DNA of 5,962 nucleotides from Aquificaceae bacterium (GTDB taxonomy: Bacteria > Aquificota > Aquificia > Aquificales > Aquificaceae), in assembly GCA_015487835.1 (NCBI GenBank), contig WFOY01000104.1, positions 1 through 5,962 of the forward strand, read 5' to 3'. This document shows positions 1-5,319 of this stretch, in pieces (within the stretch, counting starts at the first letter, position 1; each line of letters opens with the position of its first letter). The notes beneath the pieces were generated by a model. The model had not been told where the DNA came from and searched no databases. It saw only the letters and a program-made list of their open reading frames with translations. The position numbers were made by a program, and so were the translations under genes.

Positions 1-607
1 CCCCTTCGTATACAAGGCCGTGGTATATCTCGTCCGAGATGAGGTAAACTCCCTCCCTCTCGCAGTAGTCCGCGAGCTCCCTGAGCGTTTCCTTAGAGTA
101 GAGGGTTCCTGTCGGGTTCGAGGGTGAGGAGATGTGGAGAGCCTTTATCTTCCTGCCCTTTAGCATCTCGGGCCTTATCTCGTAGTTGGTCTCCTTGGAG
201 ACGGGGATGAACTCGGGCTCGATGTCGAGGAGGTGGGCGAAGTTCTTGTAGCAGGGGTAAGAGGGATCCGCCAGGGCTATCCTGTCCCCCTGATTAAGGA
301 TTATCGAGTAGGCCACCAGGAAGGCTCCCGAGGTTCCCGTGGTGATTGCAACCCTCTCGGGAGAGACCTCGACCCCATACTTCTCCTTGTAGAACTGGGC
401 TATCCTCTCCCTCAGTTCCGGTATCCCGAGGGCAGGCGTGTAGAAGTATCTTCTTTCCTTCACAGCCCTCTCTAAGGCTTCGAGGACCTTAGGGGGAGGG
501 TCAAGGTCTGGTTCCCCGATCTCCAAGTGGATCGCGTCTTTCAGCCTATGGGCTTCAGCGAGGATGTCCATAACGATGAAGGGGGAAAGCTTATCTCTTC
601 TTTGCAT
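1..607 (-). CDS. PLP-dependent class I/II aminotransferase, N-terminal 202 residues (C-terminus beyond window)
   Basis: This is a cytoplasmic fold-type I aminotransferase that moves an amino group between an amino acid and a 2-oxo acid using pyridoxal phosphate. Visible motifs are PFIVMD near residue 9, HLEIGEPD (27-34), the TTGTSGAF cofactor-loop region (89-96), DPSYPCY (114-120), SNPTG (163-167) and SDEIY (191-195), whose Asp192 should contact the pyridine nitrogen. The PLP lysine and the substrate carboxylate arginine lie past the edge, so the substrate cannot be read. The PFIVMD and YPCY patterns resemble an AspC-like subgroup of unproven specificity. The ATG at 607 is well fixed: an in-frame TGA lies five codons upstream (622-620) and a GGAGGAGG stretch sits just before it. 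The start overlaps the end of the FliJ-MotE gene by 17 nt, making this the fourth gene of the leftward operon. Family call is secure; specificity unknown. Confidence 0.93.
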   Translation of the reverse strand, partial: MQRRDKLSPFIVMDILAEAHRLKDAIHLEIGEPDLDPPPKVLEALERAVKERRYFYTPALGIPELRERIAQFYKEKYGVEVSPERVAITTGTSGAFLVAYSIILNQGDRIALADPSYPCYKNFAHLLDIEPEFIPVSKETNYEIRPEMLKGRKIKALHISSPSNPTGTLYSKETLRELADYCEREGVYLISDEIYHGLVYEG

Positions 608-1403
608 TCCTCCTCCAGCTCATTATTATCTCGGTGACCTTGGCCGCCTTCTTGGGATCCATGGCCGCGAGGATCTGACCCGCCTGTCGGTCTTTTAATC
701 TTATCAGGATCTCCGCTGCTATCCTTGGGTTCACCTCGTTAAGTATCGCTCCCGCCTCGTCCGAGGGCGTCTTGCTGACTATCTTTATGAGCTTCTTCAC
801 CTCCTTCTCCTCCTCCTCGGTAAGGGGTCTTCTCCTCAGGGCTTCGATCTTCTTCCTCTCCTCTATCAGCTTCTTCAGCTTCTCATCTATTACCTTCTCA
901 ACTTCTCTCAACCTTTCCTCCTTTTTGCCGAGCTCTATCTCTTTAAGCTTCTCCTGGACGGCGCTCTGGGCAAAGGAGAGGGAGGCAAACAGGATAAGTA
1001 TCTTCAGACCGTTCTTGAGGAGGTGTATAAGCCCCAGCTGGAGGAACTCCCTCCTCAGGGTCTTTGCGTACTCCTCGTAGGATATCTTGTCCCTCAGTAT
1101 GCTGACCGCCTTCTCCTCCCTCTTTACCTCCTTAAGGTTCTCTGACTCCTTCTCCTTCTGGATCTCAAGGTCCCTAACCTTCCTCTCTATCTCGTTTATC
1201 CTGCTCACGAAGGCCTTCTGTCTGAATATAAGTCTGAGGGCGTCGCTGGCACTCGTTATCTTCTCCTGGCAGGTTTTAAGCTCCTCCTCGTACCTGGCCT
1301 TGGTGTCCTCCAGTATCCTTATCTCTTCCTCTATCTCCCTTAACTTTCTGGCCCTTTCTTTTTCCTCTATTTTTTTTATCCTCAGTATGCGCCTTAGGTT
1401 CAT
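591..1403 (-). CDS. Probable FliJ-MotE (YlxF-type) fusion: coiled coil, signal-like segment, second coiled coil, MgtE_N-type domain
   Basis: The protein has 270 residues. Residues 1-123 are a charged coiled coil matching the FliJ layout: an LRRILRIKKIEE start, a central KAFVSRINEIERKV block (63-76) and an LRREF segment (116-120). FliJ is a cytoplasmic flagellar export protein that works with the FliH-FliI ATPase. Residues 129-145 form a lysine-flanked hydrophobic stretch ending SFAQS, like a Sec signal peptide or anchor. Residues 148-191 are a second coiled coil. Residues 194-262 fit the MgtE N-terminal-type domain found at the end of MotE/YlxF proteins (NEVNPRIAAEIL, RQAGQILAAMDPKKAAKV). MotE-type proteins are membrane or periplasmic factors, and ylxF follows fliJ in Bacillus, so the domain order suits a fusion of adjacent genes. 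The start ATG overlaps the mobA stop (ATGA), with GGGGAG six bases upstream. The domain calls come from motif reading. FliJ is less certain than the C-terminal domain, since coiled coils look alike. Confidence 0.78.
   Translation of the reverse strand: MNLRRILRIKKIEEKERARKLREIEEEIRILEDTKARYEEELKTCQEKITSASDALRLIFRQKAFVSRINEIERKVRDLEIQKEKESENLKEVKREEKAVSILRDKISYEEYAKTLRREFLQLGLIHLLKNGLKILILFASLSFAQSAVQEKLKEIELGKKEERLREVEKVIDEKLKKLIEERKKIEALRRRPLTEEEEKEVKKLIKIVSKTPSDEAGAILNEVNPRIAAEILIRLKDRQAGQILAAMDPKKAAKVTEIIMSWRRNAKKR
609..616 (-). promoter_or_regulatory. Strong ribosome binding site for the aminotransferase gene
   Basis: Minus-strand GGAGGAGG ends one base before the ATG at 607. Its upstream GGAGG (616-612) leaves a 4-nt spacer. 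It lies inside the last codons of the upstream gene, in Arg-Arg codons AGG AGG. With the in-frame stop at 622-620 it decides the start codon. Confidence 0.7.
969..1019 (-). other. Signal-peptide-like segment at the FliJ/MotE join (residues 129-145)
   Basis: LKNGLKILILFASLSFA reads as a Sec-type signal: Lys130 and Lys134, then a hydrophobic core, then Ser at -3 and Ala at -1 before QS. The lysines on the N-terminal side predict that the FliJ part stays in the cytoplasm and the MotE part crosses the membrane. Whether the segment is cleaved or serves as an anchor cannot be told from sequence. Confidence 0.55.
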
Positions 1404-1975
1404 GTCAGTCTCCCCAGAACCAGTTTTAGGTCCTCCTTGGTGTTCAGGTTTGTGAAGGACACAAGTTCGGGATCCACTTCTCTTACCTTCTGATCGGGTA
1501 CCACCTTAAACTTGACCTCCTCCAAAAAACCTATGATGCTCCTGCCACCTCTCCTTAGGTAATCCTCCATCAAACCGAGAACGCCTTTGGAGTATATGCC
1601 AACAAGTGTCTGTATCTTCCCGTTTGTGCTGAACAGGGTCACGGGCTCCTCGAAGTCTTTTATCAGGATCCTAAGCACCTCCTCCTTCAGAAGGGGCATG
1701 TCACCTCCGAGGATCAAGGTCTCCGGTCTGTCCGTCGTTTTGAGGGCCGTGAATATACCTACCAGCGGTGACCTGTCCGGGAGCAGGTCCTCAACTATAT
1801 CGACATCGAGGTCTTGAAACTTTGATCTCTCTTTCACTACCAAGACTACCCTGTTGCAAACCCTTCTGGCCGTCTCTATGACGTACTCAACGGTTCTCTT
1901 TCCTCCTATCCTGAACAAGATCTTGTCCTCTCCAAACCTTTTGCTCTGCCCCCCTGCGAGTATGAAGCAGTCCAT
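1400..1975 (-). CDS. mobA: Molybdenum cofactor guanylyltransferase MobA
   Basis: MobA transfers GMP from GTP to molybdopterin to make the guanine dinucleotide cofactor of molybdoenzymes such as nitrate reductases and formate dehydrogenases; it is cytoplasmic. The 191-residue length is normal. Counting from this ATG, the nucleotide-binding signature is ILAGGQSKRFGEDK (5-18), followed by RSPLVGIFTAL (68-78), LGGDMPLL (89-96) with Asp92 as the likely Mg-binding residue, and the C-terminal FTNLNTKEDL (174-183), typical of MobA. I chose the ATG at 1975-1973, which shares one base with the TGA of the upstream transglycosylase gene (TGATG). A TTG one codon earlier (1978) would add a single residue. 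No good Shine-Dalgarno is visible, so initiation probably depends on coupling. The four-base ATGA overlap links it to the next gene. The broader NTP-transferase family includes other enzymes, but these motifs together favour MobA. No molybdoenzyme gene lies in the window. Confidence 0.92.
   Translation of the reverse strand: MDCFILAGGQSKRFGEDKILFRIGGKRTVEYVIETARRVCNRVVLVVKERSKFQDLDVDIVEDLLPDRSPLVGIFTALKTTDRPETLILGGDMPLLKEEVLRILIKDFEEPVTLFSTNGKIQTLVGIYSKGVLGLMEDYLRRGGRSIIGFLEEVKFKVVPDQKVREVDPELVSFTNLNTKEDLKLVLGRLT
1410..1415 (-). promoter_or_regulatory. Ribosome binding site of the FliJ-MotE gene
   Basis: Minus-strand GGGGAG lies 6 nt before the ATG at 1403, inside the final codons of mobA. 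With the 4-nt ATGA overlap it supports this start and coupled translation. Confidence 0.55.
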
Positions 1976-3054
1976 CAATCTTTAATATAGATCCTAGCAC
2001 CGTTCTCAAGGACTATGAGCTCAGCGGTTCCGAACTCGGGGTGGAAGTATGTTCTCTCGGAGTATCTGCGGACCTCTCTCTTTTCCTTTGGTTCTGGTCT
2101 GCTAAGTCTTCTATCTCTGAAGACCTCCTCCGTCCTGGAGACCCTGATCACAGCAGACCTCCTCTCAGTTACAGGTTCACTCCGGGCTGGGATGTAAACG
2201 TAAGATCCTGCCGGTATGACCTCACCCCGGATGTGGGGGTTCATGTCCCTGAACGTACTCTCCTTTATGCCCTTCAGGTTGATCAGAGACTTTACGCTGA
2301 CCTCCTCTCTGACCTGCAAGCTCTCCAGCTTCAGGGAGTCGATACTCACATTAAGTCCGTACTTCTCAGGGGATCTCGCTATGATAAGCACGGCGAAGAA
2401 CTTGGGAACGAACTCCCTCGTCTGGTCGGGGAGGAGGTTCATGGATCTCCAGAAGTCACCCCTTGACCTCCTTCTCACACAACCCTCCCCGCAGTTGTAG
2501 GCTGCGAGAACCAGGTCCCACCTGCCGAACTCCCTGTAAAGGTCCCTCAGGTACATACCGGCAGCTCTCGTTGACTTTATAAGGTCGAACCTCTCGTCCA
2601 CTTCGGGAGATACCTTCAGCCCATACCTTCTTGCGGTTGCGGGCATGAGCTGCCATATGCCTCCGGCCCCTGACCTGGAAACGGCGAAGGGGTTGAACCT
2701 GCTCTCTATCATGGGAAGCAGGCTGAGCTCCTCGGGCAGCCCCAGATCTCTGAAGATGGGCCTTATGTAAGGTATGTACAGGTTAGCCCTCCTGAAGGCG
2801 ATTTCCAAGCTCCTCCTGTCCCTGAGGAGTTTCCTCATCTCCCTCTCTATCTCCCTTCTCGCAGGGACCTCTATCCCCAGCCTCTTAGCCTCCCGGCTCA
2901 CGAACCTCCCCTCCTCCCTCGAGAAGGTAACCCTGCCCTCCTTCACTATCTGGACACCTTCCTTGTTCTTACCCAGAACGACCTGCTTAACGGTGGGTGT
3001 GCAGCCCGATACGATCACCCCTCCCAGGATAACTGCCAGAACTATCATCTTCAA
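1975..3054 (-). CDS. mltD: MltD-like membrane-bound lytic murein transglycosylase (lipoprotein, SLT plus LysM-like region)
   Basis: This enzyme would cut the MurNAc-GlcNAc bond of peptidoglycan, forming 1,6-anhydroMurNAc. The lipoprotein signal ends in VSGC, with Cys18 as the acylated residue. The SLT (GH23) domain covers roughly residues 85-220: LLPMIESRFNP with catalytic Glu117, GGIWQLMPATARRYGL (131-146) and LAAYNCGEGCVRR (183-195). Residues about 248-290 resemble a LysM or MltD linker repeat (NPHIRGEVIPAGSYVYIP). The remaining tail is basic and unrecognised. At 359 residues it is shorter than E. coli MltD, which carries two LysM repeats. Position 1 is a TTG (3054). An ATG at 3048 is the alternative, but the TTG version keeps Lys2, giving the signal a positive n-region. 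It is the first gene of the leftward operon. Substrate residue Asp at +2 of the lipoprotein is absent (Thr19), so outer-membrane sorting by the E. coli rule is possible. Confidence 0.9.
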   Translation of the reverse strand: MKMIVLAVILGGVIVSGCTPTVKQVVLGKNKEGVQIVKEGRVTFSREEGRFVSREAKRLGIEVPARREIEREMRKLLRDRRSLEIAFRRANLYIPYIRPIFRDLGLPEELSLLPMIESRFNPFAVSRSGAGGIWQLMPATARRYGLKVSPEVDERFDLIKSTRAAGMYLRDLYREFGRWDLVLAAYNCGEGCVRRRSRGDFWRSMNLLPDQTREFVPKFFAVLIIARSPEKYGLNVSIDSLKLESLQVREEVSVKSLINLKGIKESTFRDMNPHIRGEVIPAGSYVYIPARSEPVTERRSAVIRVSRTEEVFRDRRLSRPEPKEKREVRRYSERTYFHPEFGTAELIVLENGARIYIKD

Positions 3055-3056
3055 TA

Positions 3057-3062
3057 ATTATA
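3057..3062 (-). promoter_or_regulatory. Candidate -10 element for the leftward operon
   Basis: Minus-strand TATAAT sits 8 nt before the ATG at 3048 and 2 nt before the TTG at 3054. No convincing -35 hexamer is seen. Transcription would start near 3050-3048, so this promoter fits only a leaderless message from the ATG. A second minus-strand candidate, TATAAA at 3089-3084, would leave a leader of about 25 nt and allow the TTG start. Confidence 0.4.
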
Positions 3063-3085
3063 GGTTCGGTCTCTGCCAGGAAGTT

Positions 3086-3091
3086 TATAAT
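3086..3091 (+). promoter_or_regulatory. Candidate -10 element for the hemL operon
   Basis: A perfect TATAAT ends 6 nt before the hemL ATG (3098), so the expected transcription start falls on or next to the A of that ATG. No clear -35 box lies 16-18 bp upstream; that stretch overlaps the opposite-strand -10. The only Shine-Dalgarno-like string, AGGAAG at 3078-3083, is 14 nt from the ATG and upstream of the predicted RNA start. These facts fit leaderless translation. Confidence 0.5.
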
Positions 3092-3097
3092 TTTCCT

Positions 3098-4372
3098 ATG
3101 GGAAACAGGGACCTGTTTGATATAGCCTCTAAGGTCCTCCCAGGAGGTGTAAACAGCCCGGTCAGGGCCTTCAAGGCCGTGGGTGGTGACCCCCTGGTCC
3201 TGGTGAGGGGAGAAGGCCCTAAGGTGTGGGACGCCGACGGAAGGGAGTACATAGACTTCCTAGCCTCCTGGGGACCTCTCATACTGGGCCACGCCCACCC
3301 GAAGGTTCTGGAAGCTGTGAGGGAAGCCCTTGATAGAGGACTGTCCTTCGGACTCACTAACCCCTACGAGGTGGAGATCGCCAAGCTGGTGGTCGAAGGT
3401 GTCCCATCCGTTGATATGGTTAGGTTCGTAAACTCCGGAACAGAGGCCACCATGTCTGCGGTCAGACTTGCCAGGGGGGTAACTGGGAGGAGGTACGTCC
3501 TTAAGTTCGAGGGCTGTTACCACGGCCATTACGACAGCCTGCTGGTCAGTGCAGGTTCTGGTGTCGCCACCTTCGGCATACCTGGAACGCCCGGGATACC
3601 TGAGGAGATAGCCTCCATGACCCTGGTGGTGCCCTTCAACAACGAGGAGGCTGTCAAGGAGGCCTTCAGCAGGTACGGGGAGGATATAGCCTGCGTAATA
3701 GTGGAGCCCGTGGCTGGCAACATGGGTGTAGTGACTCCCAAGGAGGGGTTCTTAGGGTTCCTAAGGGAGATAACCAGAGAGTACGGGTCTCTTCTCATAT
3801 TCGACGAGGTTATCACCTGCTTCAGGGTCTCCTTCGGGGGTGCCCAGGAGCTGTACGGTCTTGATCCGGACATCACCTGCATGGGTAAGATCGTGGGTGG
3901 GGGCCTGCCCGTGGGAGCCTATGGGGGCAGGTCGGATATAATGACCAGGGTCGCCCCCGAAGGACCTGTCTACCAGGCGGGCACCCTCTCGGGAAACCCT
4001 GTAGCGATGGCTGCCGGCATGGCCACGCTTAAGGTCCTCAAAGAGGAACAACCTTACGGTCTGCTGGACTCGAGGACGGAAGACCTTGCGAGAGGTGTGA
4101 GTGAGATCCTCTCCGAAAGAGGGGTCCCCCATACCGTGAACAGGGTAGGGTCTATGATGACGGTATTCTTCACAGATGTTGAAGTCGTTGACTTCGAGAC
4201 CGCCAAGACCTCAAACACGGACACCTTCTCCAGGTTCTTCAGGTCCTTACTCAGAAAGGGGGTCCTCATACCTCCCTCCCAGTTCGAAGCCTGGTTTGTC
4301 AGCACGGCCCACACTGACCAGGTGATAGAGGAAGCCTTGCACAGGATAGAGGAAGCTGTAAGAGACCTCTGA
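3098..4372 (+). CDS. hemL: Glutamate-1-semialdehyde 2,1-aminomutase
   Basis: HemL is a PLP enzyme that converts glutamate-1-semialdehyde to 5-aminolevulinate, completing the C5 route to heme and other tetrapyrroles; it acts in the cytoplasm as a dimer. The 424-residue length is normal for the family. Motifs in order: PGGVNSPVRAF near the N-terminus, the NSGTEATMSA cofactor loop (112-121), CYHGHYD (140-146), FDEVIT (235-240) with Asp236 for the PLP ring nitrogen, MGKIVGGGLPVGAYGG with Lys264 as the Schiff-base lysine, and YQAGTLSGNP (292-301). The ATG at 3098 gives the standard N-terminus; the open frame further upstream runs across the opposite gene and shows no homology. Cys241 stands where the family usually has Gly in DEVxTGFR. 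It is the first gene of the rightward operon, joined to the next gene by TGATG, and probably expressed from the TATAAT just upstream. Confidence 0.97.
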   Translation: MGNRDLFDIASKVLPGGVNSPVRAFKAVGGDPLVLVRGEGPKVWDADGREYIDFLASWGPLILGHAHPKVLEAVREALDRGLSFGLTNPYEVEIAKLVVEGVPSVDMVRFVNSGTEATMSAVRLARGVTGRRYVLKFEGCYHGHYDSLLVSAGSGVATFGIPGTPGIPEEIASMTLVVPFNNEEAVKEAFSRYGEDIACVIVEPVAGNMGVVTPKEGFLGFLREITREYGSLLIFDEVITCFRVSFGGAQELYGLDPDITCMGKIVGGGLPVGAYGGRSDIMTRVAPEGPVYQAGTLSGNPVAMAAGMATLKVLKEEQPYGLLDSRTEDLARGVSEILSERGVPHTVNRVGSMMTVFFTDVEVVDFETAKTSNTDTFSRFFRSLLRKGVLIPPSQFEAWFVSTAHTDQVIEEALHRIEEAVRDL

Positions 4373-5319
4373 TGAAAAAGACCTTCCTTTACGGAACCTT
4401 ATTCCTCGTACTCATACTGGGGATCAGCTTCTCCTACATCGTGATCAAGACCTTCTCCAAGGAGACCCTCCAGGCCGTTCTCTCCCTCAAGAGACGTTAC
4501 CTTCTGATCAGCCTTTTCGTTCTCTTTCTATACCACACCTTCGATAACCTCAGACTCTTCTTCCTGTCGAGGGCTGTGGGACTGAGGTACTCCCTCCTCT
4601 ACGGCTACGTTATGTCCTTCGTGAACACCTTCGGAGCCACCGTAACACCTGCACACATAGGTGGGGAGGTCGCGGCGGTCTACATGCTGATCAGGAAAGG
4701 ATCGAGCATACACAGGGTCATGAGCATAGTGACCATGAAGGCCATATCCGGCGGGGCCTTCTTCGTTGTATGTCTTCCCATATTTCTGGTTTACCTTTAC
4801 AGACACCCTCACCAGGCAGTCCAGGTCCTCAAGGTTCTGGGTGCGGTCACCCTGATATTCCTGGTGATCTACCTTACCTTCGACCTCTTCATAAGCAGAA
4901 GCCTGAGCAGGGAGAGCCTGAGGAGGTTAAGGGAGTCCCTAAAAAGGTACTGGAACTACCTTAGGATATTCGGTTACAAAAAGAAAGGGTATCTTTTCCT
5001 CTCCATACTGTCGAGCTTGGCCCTCTACGCCTCCTTCATGTTCATAGCTCCTGTGATCATACTGGCCTTCGGTGGCGAGGTGGACGTGGTAAAGGTTCTC
5101 TTGGACCAGACGGTGCTTCTCTACGCCCTCTTCATCAGCCCAACTCCAGGGGGTAGCGGGGTGGGTGAGATAGGAGGGCTCGCCATATTCAGCGCTTACC
5201 TCCAGCCCTACGAGATAGGTCTCTTTGTTATACTTTGGAGGTTTGTAAGCCAGTACATGAGTGCGGTTATAGGTGGTGTGCTGTTTCTGCTATGCTTGCT
5301 GAGAGACTTAAGGAGATAG
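4372..5319 (+). CDS. YbhN/UPF0104 (LPG synthase membrane-domain) family integral membrane protein
   Basis: This 315-residue polytopic inner-membrane protein has about seven or eight hydrophobic spans, roughly 5-25, 43-63, 75-95, 117-143, 150-174, 206-233, 243-258 and 278-310. Two signatures identify the family: TPAHIGGEVAAVYML (92-106) and ISPTPGGSGVGEIGG (255-269), the paired Pro/Gly-rich motifs of the lysylphosphatidylglycerol synthase membrane domain. In MprF that domain flips a modified lipid. Stand-alone members such as YbhN and AglD-like proteins are mostly uncharacterised. There is no soluble aminoacyl-transferase domain here, so lysyl-lipid synthesis is not supported. A basic loop (175-205) should be cytoplasmic. 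The ATG shares one base with the hemL stop (TGATG) with no strong Shine-Dalgarno, implying coupling. Its end overlaps lnt. A role in moving or presenting envelope lipids is inferred from family and from lnt next door. Confidence 0.88.
   Translation: MKKTFLYGTLFLVLILGISFSYIVIKTFSKETLQAVLSLKRRYLLISLFVLFLYHTFDNLRLFFLSRAVGLRYSLLYGYVMSFVNTFGATVTPAHIGGEVAAVYMLIRKGSSIHRVMSIVTMKAISGGAFFVVCLPIFLVYLYRHPHQAVQVLKVLGAVTLIFLVIYLTFDLFISRSLSRESLRRLRESLKRYWNYLRIFGYKKKGYLFLSILSSLALYASFMFIAPVIILAFGGEVDVVKVLLDQTVLLYALFISPTPGGSGVGEIGGLAIFSAYLQPYEIGLFVILWRFVSQYMSAVIGGVLFLLCLLRDLRR

Noticed and set aside
233..475. Plus-strand open frame of 80 codons
   Set aside because: It is opposite the aminotransferase, whose GEPD-type and YP motifs lie on the minus strand in this region.
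772..1455. Two plus-strand open frames rich in Ser, Phe and Leu
   Set aside because: They are antisense to the Lys/Glu/Arg-rich coiled coils of the FliJ-MotE gene, which produces exactly this composition; no start site or homology supports them.
2041..2466. Plus-strand open frame of 141 codons
   Set aside because: It lies opposite the MltD-like gene, shows no domain, and the minus strand has clear SLT motifs.
2774..3097. A 108-codon in-frame extension upstream of hemL
   Set aside because: It runs antisense to the MltD-like gene, has low-complexity Leu/Ser composition, and HemL proteins start where the ATG at 3098 lies.
3060..3099. Short inverted repeat ATAGG...CCTAT in the divergent promoter region as an operator or terminator
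   Set aside because: Arms of five bases 30 bp apart are expected by chance and there is no T-tract or GC-rich stem.
4372..5319. Lysylphosphatidylglycerol synthase (MprF)
   Set aside because: Only the membrane-domain motifs are present; the C-terminal aminoacyl-transferase domain is absent, so only the family membership is supported.
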